Assembly (NCBI GenBank): GCA_964646435.1 | Contig: CAZYEJ010000007.1 | Span: 1 to 57,630, forward strand | Source: UBA3076 sp964646435 | GTDB lineage: Bacteria > Desulfobacterota > Dissulfuribacteria > Dissulfuribacterales > UBA3076 | Direction of reading: 5' to 3' | DNA: 57,630 nt | Position numbers and translations under genes: made by a program | The notes under the pieces: generated by a model | The model's input: the letters and a program-made list of their open reading frames with translations, nothing else | Told to the model about the DNA's origin: nothing | Database searches by the model: none | In this document: positions 50,101 through 57,630 of the stretch, in pieces | How the letters are laid out: every line of letters begins with the position of its first letter | Numbering within the stretch: the first letter of the stretch is position 1

Positions 50101-50787
50101 TGAGTCTAAGGGTTTAACCAGGCTTTTGTTCAGGGAAGTAAGGAAGATTTCGTGCGGTTTGAAGTCTTGGCAGTCTATCCTTAACTCATAGGAGTTTTTT
50201 GACGGAATAAAATGGCCTTTGGTCTCCAGGCTTTTGGCATAAGGGGGGATACATATGAGAAATGCATCAACCCTGTCAGGTTTTATATATATCCTGGCCT
50301 CGACATTTGAAAAATTAAGGCTATTGGTGTGCTGAAGCAGTCCTGGAAAAATACCCTCCGGATCTAAAGCAAGGCCACCATTTTTTATAACAAGTGTGGC
50401 TGAAAGAGTAGGCAGTGACCATGGCTCTTTGTCGGCAGACGGAGCCAGGGACTTGAGATGGAGATTTGGATTGTCGAGAACCACACGGCTTATTCCGAGC
50501 CTGCCACGAAAAAGGCCCAGCCAGTCGGGGGAAAGCAGGATCTTCGGCATCTCTGCCTCTAACTGGTTGTTGGAAACTAGGGCGTCAGTGAGCACTATGC
50601 AGGGAAGGGGAAACCACTGCCAGGAGGTAGCCTTGATGTCGATATTACTGTCCAGTCGATGGGTTATCTCATGGGTTATCCTGGAGCGGACCTGTTCCAA
50701 CTTCAAAACGTATGGGGTGAGAAACACAAGTAGCCCAACGATCGCAAAAACAAAGATAAAAATTTTAGCAGCGCGCGCTTTTTTCAT
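47116..50787 (-). CDS. AsmA/YhdP-like giant envelope protein
   Basis: 1223 residues. One N-terminal helix (KIFIFVFAIVGLLVFLTPYV) followed by a long periplasmic region of repeated beta-strand segments. The AsmA-type start (THRLDSNIDIKATSWQWFPL, LVSNNQLEAEMPKILLSPDW) and the AsmA C-terminal block (GLNLFASGKIDLDDMDADMI, MLPFRILSPIF) are recognisable. E. coli relatives (YhdP, TamB, YdbH) form hydrophobic grooves carrying phospholipid between membranes; a similar role is inferred. The start overlaps the end of the APH-fold kinase gene by 23 bases. Confidence 0.82.
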   Translation of the reverse strand: MKKARAAKIFIFVFAIVGLLVFLTPYVLKLEQVRSRITHEITHRLDSNIDIKATSWQWFPLPCIVLTDALVSNNQLEAEMPKILLSPDWLGLFRGRLGISRVVLDNPNLHLKSLAPSADKEPWSLPTLSATLVIKNGGLALDPEGIFPGLLQHTNSLNFSNVEARIYIKPDRVDAFLICIPPYAKSLETKGHFIPSKNSYELRIDCQDFKPHEIFLTSLNKSLVKPLDSDVNIKAVITGTGLDDIKASVKGDSPCLKIESHDKELLFSCGYTDLSFKKQGQQLHVSVNALELTDPGLTLSGVIERRQAALTDEALWYIDLKAKEVNLSGVREKVLALFGRHKVADLVCSIVLGGKAREAKFYFEGPVSHFRKLKAMTITADVDGAPVHVPNVDLDLKETSGQIEIRNGILTGQNLSARLGDSLGTNGSLVLGLVGDDKVFKLDMELDADLSKLPALLHRLVNHQEFRDELAKFSNVRGKTSGRLILGDRLKDISVRVEVSSIDGTANYERITWPIKIKKGQLQVLPDEVSWSNVQGVAGPNSIHKTEGSVRWKDEVFLDIRKLNASLDSGPFFSELKRYPRLQEILSKVLLSIDGPLEVTDAWLKGPVRKPLSWKYSITANTKDLDFHSPLLPGPSNIEQASAQVDQENVRISSCRMRLSDQQMNLNGDLKHKRWQEWQGRLDLSGTAREGISQWVKAKGWIPVLYFPRTPCTMNHLRIAWDPKKTDVKGEIISDIENKKTTKVKLDISSSPKEFSIKDLTITTPDEKASLSLNLLQTPRENLLLNWEGYLERDTLDKILEENNILSGHIEGLCNLSYLLSDPSSAQLKGSIEASGLNWHWGVAEPIAVKHANLAGHNSWTDIEELSLVINDESVMSKGRASFSKHNIDLDLDLKSDSLSWKNLSRFIGTYKEKPSPPDLAPTLKSSNSPLSLTGRINFELDSFKYTGSEEAAFADKDHKVTDYVWQPITGQVKFLPQGKTAVSISSGTICGLNTIGTWRSGPGYGMANLSISTDHEEEVLFQEVLSCLGFKQDILEGPFVFNANIEGTPGNWQRGTVELLSSNGIIRRMTLLSKIFSVLNVIDLFSKNGFQDFLTGGFPFSQMDIKGNIKDNNLIIDHAIIKGKGLNLFASGKIDLDDMDADMIVLVAPLKTIDTIVSKVPLIGKALGGKDAVIVAFPVKIKGQIKDPEVTVLSPDAVGGAMINLVKNTLMLPFRILSPIFP

Positions 50788-51781
50788 TTATGATTTTAAG
50801 TGGTGAATTTTGATTTTTATCAGAGATGTCTGCTATCAGCAAATTCAGGTTATCAAGTTTTTCAAAGTCTTTGCGGACAAGCAGCGCCTTTAAATTTGAA
50901 AGGGCAGGTGAGACAAAAGGCTTAAAGAAGACCTTCCCCTTTTTAAGATAGAGGTATGAATACGCACCTAATGCCTGCATGGTACGAAGAAGGGCAAGCA
51001 GGTAAAACTCCCTTTCAAATACAGCTTTATCCAGGGCGATATTCAGAGAATCAAGCTCGTCGAGATAGAATTCTAAAAGTTCAGGCCAAATAATCTCGGG
51101 TAGTGCAACATAAGGATCTATGAGCAGGGCGGCAACGTCATAACCCAAGGGACCCAGACGACCACCCTGAAAATCAATTATCCTCAAGGCCCCGTTCCAG
51201 ACCAAAATATTGCGGGACTGAAAATCCCGATGTAAAAAATACCCCTTATTGTCAATTAAATCTACTTGAAGTGCCAGCTCTGCAAGCTCATTTTCAAGTT
51301 CTGGTGTTTTGCTGCCGCCCATGAGACCTTCAACAAAGTATTGCAAAAAGTAAAAGGCCTCTCGTTCCCTGGCCAGTTCACTGTCATAATATTCTGAGTC
51401 ATAGCACCATTTGCGGTTGAATCCACGGCAGCAATATACCTGCATCCTTGCCAGTAAAGAAAGGGCCTGCCGGTAAAGCCTTTTGACCTGTGACCATTTA
51501 TTTTGGGAGATTAGTGCCAGGATCTCGGTCTGTAAATGCCTATTTCCCAAATACTCCACTACAATAACTCCGGTATCTTTGTTGAAATCATATATTTTAG
51601 GAACCGGAATTCCGACCCTGGCCAGATGATTCCCAATAGCAATATAGCTATAGGTCTCGGAAGTACCTGTGTCCCCTGGAGAAGGTTCAATTGCCACGGC
51701 AGGTTTGTCTTTCCACCGGATCTTGAAAAAACGTCTGTCAGATCCATCGGAAGAGAGAGGTATGGCAAGTGGCGGTTTCAA
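50765..51781 (-). CDS. APH-fold phosphotransferase (AmgK-like sugar kinase candidate)
   Basis: About 338 residues. SDGSDRRFFKIRW near the N-terminus, then the catalytic loop YFLHRDFQSRNILVWNGAL (His-x-Asp-x5-Asn) and metal Asp in LRIIDFQGGRLGPLGYDVA. Close relatives include anomeric MurNAc/GlcNAc kinase AmgK of cell-wall recycling, but no murU partner is seen here, so the substrate is unproven. It is not evidence of antibiotic resistance. The TTG at 51781 with AAGG upstream is chosen; an ATG at 51874 would overlap the permease gene by 32 bases. Confidence 0.78.
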   Translation of the reverse strand: MKPPLAIPLSSDGSDRRFFKIRWKDKPAVAIEPSPGDTGTSETYSYIAIGNHLARVGIPVPKIYDFNKDTGVIVVEYLGNRHLQTEILALISQNKWSQVKRLYRQALSLLARMQVYCCRGFNRKWCYDSEYYDSELAREREAFYFLQYFVEGLMGGSKTPELENELAELALQVDLIDNKGYFLHRDFQSRNILVWNGALRIIDFQGGRLGPLGYDVAALLIDPYVALPEIIWPELLEFYLDELDSLNIALDKAVFEREFYLLALLRTMQALGAYSYLYLKKGKVFFKPFVSPALSNLKALLVRKDFEKLDNLNLLIADISDKNQNSPLKIINEKSARC

Positions 51782-51842
51782 AATTAGTACCTTAGTAATT
51801 ATTTTCGTGTTTCTAGTGGGATTTCCACATTGGTCTTTTTTC

Positions 51843-52928
51843 CTAGAAAAGCTTTCCGATTTTCCTAAAACCATACCAAAACAGGACTCCTCCGAGGACA
51901 ATAACCCCTGCAAAATATTCCCACAGATCTATCAAGGCGGTCCCTCTGAAAAAGACGCTTTCACTCCCTTGAATATAATAGCGCAATGGTGAAATAATCG
52001 AGAGATACTCTAAAATCGGATGCATTGCATAAACCGGTGTCCATGCCCCGCTGAGGAATAGCAACGGCATCATGATTAAAACGGAAAGTTGTGCTACTTG
52101 CATGATATTACGTGCCACCGAGGCGATAAAAAGCCCGATGCCGGCACTTGTGAATGCATAAAAAAAAGTCAGTAACATAAAGACGGCCAGTGAACCATTA
52201 ATCGGTAGATCAAAAATTCCAAAGAGCACGGTGCCGACACAGATAAATGTACCGATCATCACTATAATTACCTGGGACAGGCTTTTTGCCAGAATGATGG
52301 CCTTTGCATCGGTAGGCATCAAAAGCATGATATCCCAGGTGCCATTCTCTTTCTCTTTGACAAAGACAGCCGCAGTTAGAATAACAGCCAAGATTGTAAT
52401 AATCGACAAAAGTTCAGCAAGGGCCATGAAATAGCTATAAGATGTATTGGGGTTAAAGAGCTTGTGGATTTGGATTTCTATCGGGGCAAGCGATAAAGTA
52501 TCCTGGAAACGCATAAGTATGTGCTGGATATAATTGAGTGCCAAATAGCTCTGTGCCGAGGCAGTTGAATCCATTAACAAATTGAGGACCGGATTATTTC
52601 CGTTATGATATCGTTTTTCAAAATCACTCTCAAAGACAATACCAACCATAATTTTTTTATTGCGTATTGCAAGATTTAGTTTTTCCTGCGATGCAAAAAA
52701 GACAGGCTCTTGGAATTGTGGATAGTGCAGATCTGATAGTATTTTATTGCTTATAAAGCCTGGTGAATAATCTATTACCCCTACGCTGACATTTCTAGCA
52801 TCCAGATTTATTCCATTACCAGCAATATAGACATCGAGTGTAAAGGAATAGAGCACTACAATCAAGAGTCCGTAAGATCGCAGAAATTCTAACAGCTCTT
52901 TACGGATAATCGCCAAGAAGGCGCTCAT
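51843..52928 (-). CDS. ABC-2 type exporter permease (YbhR-like)
   Basis: 361 residues. One N-terminal helix (SYGLLIVVLYSFTLDVYIAG), a large periplasmic domain (about 45-170), and five C-terminal helices including ELLSIITILAVILTAAVFVK, VKEKENGTWDIMLLMPTDAK and LSVLIMMPLLFLSGAWTPVY. The KENGT motif before the second helix is typical. It pairs with the permease gene upstream, which it overlaps by four bases. Size and topology match E. coli YbhR. Confidence 0.88.
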   Translation of the reverse strand: MSAFLAIIRKELLEFLRSYGLLIVVLYSFTLDVYIAGNGINLDARNVSVGVIDYSPGFISNKILSDLHYPQFQEPVFFASQEKLNLAIRNKKIMVGIVFESDFEKRYHNGNNPVLNLLMDSTASAQSYLALNYIQHILMRFQDTLSLAPIEIQIHKLFNPNTSYSYFMALAELLSIITILAVILTAAVFVKEKENGTWDIMLLMPTDAKAIILAKSLSQVIIVMIGTFICVGTVLFGIFDLPINGSLAVFMLLTFFYAFTSAGIGLFIASVARNIMQVAQLSVLIMMPLLFLSGAWTPVYAMHPILEYLSIISPLRYYIQGSESVFFRGTALIDLWEYFAGVIVLGGVLFWYGFRKIGKLF

Positions 52929-54043
52929 GCAATCCTCTTTTTCAGTAGTAGTGATCCAACAGTAAGCAATATAGTTGCATATCCCACCAAAATAAGAAGA
53001 TAAAGCAAATTTTTACTGGCGCTCAATCCGTCTCCAACCAAAAAGACATCATAAAGAATATGAGTATAATACATCACGGGATAGATATGGGCTTCAATGA
53101 CTGATTCCCCTTCCATTGAACTAATGGGCATAAGCATCCCGGAGTAAAGAAAGCCGGGGATTATAGTAATAATCAATGTTAATACATAGGCTACAATTTG
53201 GGATGACGTAACAATTGATACGAGTAGACCAATTGAAAGACTAATAATAATATATATAAATGATGAGAAGGTATAGAGCAAAAAACTTCCACGAAATGGC
53301 AGTTCAAATAAATATATGGCCCATAAAAAAAGAATAAAGATATTGATGACATGAAGCAGTAATACAGACAAAAGCTTGGCAGCTAGAAATTCGCTTTTTT
53401 TAACAGGAGATGAATAAAAGTTGAAAATAGTACCATTTTCTTTCTCTTTGACAATAAGAAGCGCTGATGAAATGGCAGGTACAACGAGTAGTACAAGGCC
53501 GATGAGCCCAGGCACAATCATATCCTCATCACGCAGCGACTGGTTAAAGAGGTTGCGCGCATTGATTGTTATCAAGGCCCTGCTCTCCGTCTCAGAACCG
53601 GACCTTTTCATTATTGCATCATATATTACTCCATCGACATAATTTTCAGTGGTCTTTGCGCGCGACGGGAATGAGCCATCAATATAGACTCCAACCGAGG
53701 CCTTCAATCCTTTGAGAAGGTGCTTTCCAAATTCTTCCGGTATAATAATTATCAGGTCTTTTTTATCCTGTTTAATTAAGTTCAACGCCCTGTTTTCAGA
53801 GAGATTCTTTACTTCAGAATTAAAATATTTAGAGTGTTCAAATGCGCTGACGAGGTCATATGATGCCTTGCTTTGATCATTATCAATAATGAGTGTCCGG
53901 ATATGAGTGACTTCCAATTTGATGCCATAGCCAAAGAGTATGAGTATCATTGATGGCATAATATAGACCATTAAAATGAGTTTACTGCGGTAGATATCCA
54001 AAAGCTCTTTTTTGCAATAAGCCCTAATAACCCCTATTCTCAT
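52925..54043 (-). CDS. ABC-2 type exporter permease (YbhS-like)
   Basis: 372 residues with the same topology as its neighbour: N-terminal helix (KLILMVYIMPSMILILFGYG), large periplasmic domain, then helices with VPAISSALLIVKEKENGTIF and LTLIITIIPGFLYSGMLMPI. It is probably one half of a heterodimeric export channel. Its start overlaps the ATPase stop by one base and its stop overlaps the next permease by four. Substrate not predictable from sequence. Confidence 0.88.
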   Translation of the reverse strand: MRIGVIRAYCKKELLDIYRSKLILMVYIMPSMILILFGYGIKLEVTHIRTLIIDNDQSKASYDLVSAFEHSKYFNSEVKNLSENRALNLIKQDKKDLIIIIPEEFGKHLLKGLKASVGVYIDGSFPSRAKTTENYVDGVIYDAIMKRSGSETESRALITINARNLFNQSLRDEDMIVPGLIGLVLLVVPAISSALLIVKEKENGTIFNFYSSPVKKSEFLAAKLLSVLLLHVINIFILFLWAIYLFELPFRGSFLLYTFSSFIYIIISLSIGLLVSIVTSSQIVAYVLTLIITIIPGFLYSGMLMPISSMEGESVIEAHIYPVMYYTHILYDVFLVGDGLSASKNLLYLLILVGYATILLTVGSLLLKKRIA

Positions 54044-55692
54044 TAGAATGCCTTTTCGTAGTAATCTAAAAAGATATCTTCAAAATTGTGCGCATCAGGG
54101 TGTATCTGATACAGATTTTTTACAGTATCATCAGCTATTTTTTTACCATTTTTTAATAGCACTACCCGATCGCAAAATTCGGCCTCACTCATATAGTGGG
54201 TCGTAATCAAAATAGCGATATTCCACTCCTCTTTCAGTCTTTGCAGCATTTCCCAGAATGTGGCCCTTGCTACAACATCCACCCCGCTGGTTGGTTCATC
54301 TAAAAAGAGCACCACAGGTTCATGCATAATAGCCGCGGCTACTGAAAAGCGTTGGTTAATCCCCAGGGGTAAATCCGTGGGCAATGCATCCAGGTAGCTG
54401 TAAAATCCCAGGGTATTGGCATATTCTTTAATTAAGTCCGAAGCCCGTTTAGGCTCAATGTGATGCATATTTGCAAAATAGCGCAGATTCTCCCTTACGC
54501 TCATTCCCTTGTAGAGGGCAAAGTGCTGGCTTACATATCCGATTTTCGCCTTGAGCATCTGCCTGTTATTAGCACTTTTAATCCTTTTCCCAAGCAAAAA
54601 GAGTTCGCCCTCATCAATGGGCAAAAGTCCCAGAAGCATCTTTATAAAGGTGGTTTTCCCAGCTCCATTGGCTCCAAGCAGGCCCAGTATTTCGCCTCTG
54701 TTTAATTCCATATTGATGTGATCGTTTGCAACAAATTCCCCAAATCGTTTAGTCAACTCCCTAGCTTCCATAATAGTGGCAGGCACATCTTCATCTCTAT
54801 CTTTATGGACAATCGAAATCTCAGGGATAGGGCCATATTTTTTGAGGAAATTGATAAAAAAGACTGCGTCAAGGGTTGGTTCTTTTGGCTTAAGCTCCAG
54901 AGGTTTAAGAGAGTAAGTGTATCCGTGAATAGTGATGCTGTTTTCAAAAGGCTCAGGTGCAGCTTCATAACTGAAAGACCTCACCTTTTCAACCAATTCC
55001 CCGGCCCTGCCCTTGTCAATAATCTCTCCGTTTTCAAACAAAAGCACTCTATCCATTTGGGTGGCTTCAGCCATATAGGCGGTGCTGACAATGCAAAGTG
55101 TCTTTTCTTTGGTAATAATATCATTTAAAATATTCCACAATTCCATGCGGCTGAGTGGATCGACTCCTGTGGTTGGTTCATCCAAAAGCAATAGCTTGGG
55201 ACGATGCAGCAATGTGCAAATAAGTGCCAATTTCTGCATCATCCCGCCGCTCAATCTGCCTGCCTGTCGCTCAGTAAAATCAGACAGCCCCGCCATATGC
55301 AGCAGGCGTTCCCTGTAAACCTTGAAGGCACTATCCTGTTTGATTCCGCGAATATCGGCAAAAAAGTCCAGGTGCTCGTTTACGCTCAGTTGTTCATATA
55401 AAATCAGACCAAGACCTTGCGGCATGAATCCAATACTGTCCTTAATCTTTTCGGCCTCTTTGGGGGAGCGGTAGATATGATTGTTAAATTCAATTTCCCC
55501 GTCAAAACTCTTTGCCCCTGCAATTGCATGCATCAAAGAACTTTTGCCGGCACCGTCAGCACCGATAAGACCGATGATTTCTCCTCCGGTTGCTTCAAGA
55601 CTTACTGGTTTTAGCCCTGTTTTTTTACGATAAGTAACTGAGACTTTTCGTACCTGAAGCCGATTCATGATTGGCGTTTTACAGATCTCCAA
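54043..55692 (-). CDS. ABC exporter dual ATP-binding protein (YbhF-like)
   Basis: 549 residues with two nucleotide-binding domains. The first has Walker A GADGAGKSSLMHAI, signature GRLSGGMMQKLAL and Walker B KLLLLDEPTTGVDP. The second (from about residue 305) has GANGAGKTTFIKML, Walker B VVLFLDEPTSGVD and a degenerate signature (LPLGINQRFSV instead of LSGGQ), so ATP hydrolysis may be asymmetric. A linker with charged residues joins the halves. It overlaps the membrane fusion protein gene by 14 bases. It matches E. coli YbhF in length. Confidence 0.9.
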   Translation of the reverse strand: MEICKTPIMNRLQVRKVSVTYRKKTGLKPVSLEATGGEIIGLIGADGAGKSSLMHAIAGAKSFDGEIEFNNHIYRSPKEAEKIKDSIGFMPQGLGLILYEQLSVNEHLDFFADIRGIKQDSAFKVYRERLLHMAGLSDFTERQAGRLSGGMMQKLALICTLLHRPKLLLLDEPTTGVDPLSRMELWNILNDIITKEKTLCIVSTAYMAEATQMDRVLLFENGEIIDKGRAGELVEKVRSFSYEAAPEPFENSITIHGYTYSLKPLELKPKEPTLDAVFFINFLKKYGPIPEISIVHKDRDEDVPATIMEARELTKRFGEFVANDHINMELNRGEILGLLGANGAGKTTFIKMLLGLLPIDEGELFLLGKRIKSANNRQMLKAKIGYVSQHFALYKGMSVRENLRYFANMHHIEPKRASDLIKEYANTLGFYSYLDALPTDLPLGINQRFSVAAAIMHEPVVLFLDEPTSGVDVVARATFWEMLQRLKEEWNIAILITTHYMSEAEFCDRVVLLKNGKKIADDTVKNLYQIHPDAHNFEDIFLDYYEKAF

Positions 55693-56827
55693 GGATTTTG
55701 GAGCTTTCCGGCAATCCTTTTCCGTCAGTACTGATTACTCCAATGGCCGGAATTCCCAGTTTCAGATATGAATTAGGAGTGATTGGTTTCAGATGAACCG
55801 CGTACATTCTTTGAATACGATCACTTTTGACACTCACCTCTTTGGGAGTAAACTCCGCTCGTTGTCCAATCCGTATTACACTTGCTTGAATCGGCATGTC
55901 CGGGAAACTATCCAAAAAGATAACTGCCTTATCTCTTAATTTGATTTTGCCGTTTTCAAGCGTATCCACAAACATTTTCAGGTAAAGTTCGTCAGGGTCT
56001 ATCAATGTGGCCACTACCATCCCGGGAGCCAGGACCTCGCCGGTTTGCGCAACCTTTTCAATCACCACACCATCAATTGGAGATATGATGGTCAGTTCTT
56101 TTATCGTTGCTGATACTTCTCTCTTGTTCGCCTCCAGCGAAGCGGTTTGATTTCGTGCAGCCCCTATGTTTGCTTTTAACGCGTCAAGCCTTTTCAACTG
56201 ATTTTGGGCGATTTTGAGATCGGTTCCGGAGACATTAATTTTGTCATTACTCTGGCTCAGTCCTTGATGCAACGATTCAAGCTCGTTGATGTCATTGTCA
56301 AGTTTGAGTCTGGAAAGTTCAAATGCATGTTTTGCTATGAGATCTTTTTCAGAAAGCCTTTTTGCGCGCGCAAAATCCCTTTTATCCTGTGTAATTACCA
56401 GATTCAGATTATCGATTGAACGTAGTAGCTGCTCTTTTTGGGCAATGGCAATATCAATGCCTTTTTTTGCTTTTTCAATTGCCAGAGGAATTGATACCTT
56501 GGCGATCTCATAGTCTTTTTGCAGGGCCTCAAGGCCCTTTTGGGAGGACTTGACGCCCTCTTCTATGCTTTCTAACTTGGCTTTAAACTCATCGCTTTGA
56601 AAAATTGCTATTGTATTTCCCTTATGGATGCTTTGTCCCTCTTCAATCAAAATTGTTTCGATACGTCCGATGTATTTGGTATTTAAAGCGATTATATCTC
56701 CATCGATTCTGCCTGTACCTGCTATAAGATTTGGAGGTAATTGTGTTGGATAGAGTTTCTGATAAATAAAGAAACCGGACAGCAAGATCAAAAAAACAAT
56801 AATTATTCCAATAATATAATTTTTCAT
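55679..56827 (-). CDS. HlyD-family membrane fusion protein of the ABC exporter (YbhG-like)
   Basis: 382 residues. One N-terminal helix (IIGIIIVFLILLSGFFIY), lipoyl half-motif (YIGRIETILIEEGQSIHKGN), a long coiled-coil hairpin (about 75-235) and the second lipoyl half with beta-barrel (TIISPIDGVVIEKVAQTGEV, APGMVVATLIDPDELYLKMF). It would link the inner-membrane permeases to an outer-membrane channel, which is not encoded here. First gene of the exporter operon MFP, ATPase, permease, permease. Confidence 0.9.
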   Translation of the reverse strand: MKNYIIGIIIVFLILLSGFFIYQKLYPTQLPPNLIAGTGRIDGDIIALNTKYIGRIETILIEEGQSIHKGNTIAIFQSDEFKAKLESIEEGVKSSQKGLEALQKDYEIAKVSIPLAIEKAKKGIDIAIAQKEQLLRSIDNLNLVITQDKRDFARAKRLSEKDLIAKHAFELSRLKLDNDINELESLHQGLSQSNDKINVSGTDLKIAQNQLKRLDALKANIGAARNQTASLEANKREVSATIKELTIISPIDGVVIEKVAQTGEVLAPGMVVATLIDPDELYLKMFVDTLENGKIKLRDKAVIFLDSFPDMPIQASVIRIGQRAEFTPKEVSVKSDRIQRMYAVHLKPITPNSYLKLGIPAIGVISTDGKGLPESSKILGDL

Positions 56828-56863
56828 AGCTTTTTTTCGGTGAACCCTAAATCCGTGACCTGT

Positions 56864-57201
56864 CTATAGTTTTTCCGGTGCGTGCACTTTTTCCCTTTGT
56901 CCGGCTACCACGAGGGTATCTCCATCACGGATAAGATAGTCGGAAGATGGGACAATTATCTGTAGACCACGCCCTTCAACATGTGTACGGATAAAAGCCA
57001 CTTCTATGCCATAGCGCACACGGACGTCCAGCCCCTTTATAGGGTCTTGCCAATAAATCTCCCGGGTGTCAAGACCTCAACCAGCACATAATCGTTGCCG
57101 ATATTGGTGTCGGTATCAAAACACAGCAGCTCGGGATATTTAATTTTAGGACGTTTCTTAATATTGCGATGTTGCTGACCGAAAAAGAACGGTCCCGCGT
57201 G
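56864..57201 (-). pseudogene. Frameshifted remnant of an RCK_C (TrkA-C) domain protein
   Basis: On the minus strand one frame reads PELLCFDTDTNIGNDYVLVE then VLTPGRFIGKTL and stops at TAA near 57037. A different frame continues GLDVRVRYGIEVAFIR, IIVPSSDYLIRDGDTLVVAG and QREKVHAPEKL to a stop at 56864. The joined product is the C-terminal RCK/TrkA-C module of a K+ transporter or channel regulator. The upstream part of the gene is missing. It is either a decayed gene or a sequencing error in a fragment. Confidence 0.6.
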
Positions 57202-57353
57202 CTAAAGAAAAAATTATATTTTATAGCTTGACTTTCAATAACAATGATGTGTTTTGCTCACTTTTCACAAAGTGAACGTCACTCATACGCAAAAAGCTAT
57301 TGTGAGCGAAGGGTATGGATTGAAACAATAAAAATGAAGTATTGAAAGGAAAT

Positions 57354-57385
57354 GTCGCCCTCTTTTATGAGGGCGTGGATTAAAT
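57354..57385 (+). repeat. Single 32-nt type I-C-like CRISPR repeat unit
   Basis: The unit starts GTCGCCCTC, forms a hairpin GCCCTC-TTTTAT-GAGGGC and ends GGCGTGGATTAAAT, close to type I-C repeats that end GCGTGGATTGAAAC. Twenty-eight bases earlier a fragment ends GGGTATGGATTGAAAC (to 57326). No second full repeat is present, so this is not an array; it may be a relic or coincidence. Confidence 0.3.
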
Positions 57386-57460
57386 TAGATTATACAATAA
57401 AATTTAGTTAAATTATTATTGACAAACTCAGCGGGTTGAATCAATGTTGTATTTAACAAC

Positions 57461-57505
57461 ACCCGCCACGCCTCTCCATTGGAAGCGCACCTCGGTGGGT
57501 TTTTT
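57461..57505 (+). terminator. Possible rho-independent terminator with competing upstream pairing
   Basis: ACCCGCC (57461-57467) can pair with GGTGGGT (57494-57500), followed by TTTTT. The same ACCCGC can instead pair with GCGGGT at 57431-57436, supported by an inner TGTTGT/ACAACA stem. Such mutually exclusive pairings are the layout of an attenuator or riboswitch; the gene it might control is outside the window. Confidence 0.4.
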
Positions 57506-57576
57506 GTAACTCAAGCCCTTCCTATGCTAAAAAAAGGAATTGCAGGGATTTGGATTGAATTCCTTTCATATTGCTT

Positions 57577-57630
57577 AAGGAACGTACAATAAATAACTTG
57601 AACAAATTAACGTCTTTTTTGCCGTCTTCT
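57577..57630. repeat. Dispersed TIR element, copy 2, cut by window edge
   Basis: 57581-57630 is identical over 50 bases to 21598-21647 in the element at 21594-21751. Only the left part, including the inverted-repeat arm AAATAACTTGAACAAATTAA, is inside the window. Confidence 0.85.

Larger units (their letters stand above)
57202..57630. other. Right-edge intergenic region, no gene
   Basis: About 430 bases holding a lone CRISPR-like repeat (57354-57385), an attenuator-like pair of competing hairpins (57431-57505) and the left end of a dispersed element (57577 onward). No open frame with protein features is seen. Confidence 0.6.

Noticed and set aside
50765..51781. Aminoglycoside resistance gene
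   Set aside because: It has the APH fold but lies among envelope genes and resembles AmgK-type sugar kinases; resistance cannot be inferred.
57279..57386. A CRISPR array
   Set aside because: Only one full repeat-like unit is present and the upstream fragment matches only at its 3' end; no array can be claimed.

Overview
The window looks like a chromosomal segment of a Gram-negative anaerobe of the Desulfobacterota (Deltaproteobacteria) type. Lipopolysaccharide genes (kdsA, kdsC, lptABC), rpoN with ptsN and rapZ, anaerobic-type cobalamin genes, multiheme c-type cytochromes and many two-component systems all point that way. This assignment is inferred from gene content and order; no 16S rRNA gene or other taxonomic marker is present.

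Left part (1-14.5 kb): a partial spermidine-synthase-like gene, about 0.9 kb of AT-rich repeat-bearing DNA, and a CBS-domain gene on the minus strand. A plus-strand signalling cluster follows: a sigma-54 activator without a receiver domain, two stand-alone receivers and a PAS histidine kinase. Immediately downstream is a long plus-strand operon for an Mrp/Mbh-type cation/proton antiporter (subunits E, F, G, MbhD-like, an MbhE-MrpB fusion, C, three D-like subunits, two small membrane proteins). A near-consensus sigma-54 promoter precedes it, with two GGCA-N6-TGCC palindromes upstream; a third copy lies upstream of the activator gene. I read this as an activator/enhancer/promoter circuit controlling the antiporter.

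Middle part (14.5-28.4 kb): two related redox-signalling modules. Each starts with a small tetraheme cytochrome c gene followed by a membrane histidine kinase whose periplasmic domain carries its own CXXCH heme site and whose cytoplasmic part carries a Cys-rich two-CW motif. One module runs leftward, the other rightward. Between them are a receiver protein and a leftward operon for a nine-heme membrane-anchored cytochrome c and a cytochrome b. More receivers and kinases follow module 2.

Right part (28.4-57.6 kb) is almost entirely minus strand and mostly housekeeping. It includes gap, a very large PPDK-like protein of unknown function, pgk, tpiA, secG and tRNA-Leu(GAG). Next (in transcription order) come pyrG, kdsA, kdsC, lptC, lptA, lptB, rpoN, hpf, ptsN, rapZ and a mannose-type EIIA. 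Further right are an ABC-2 exporter set (MFP, dual ATPase, two permeases), an APH-fold kinase, an AsmA-like giant, cobO and cbiC. The last kilobase holds a frameshifted RCK_C remnant, a lone CRISPR-like repeat, an attenuator-like leader and the start of a dispersed repeat.

Intergenic DNA is rich in small palindromic or terminal-inverted-repeat elements. Examples are a nested element whose empty site is also in the window and a repeat that now encodes the C-terminal tail of CTP synthase.
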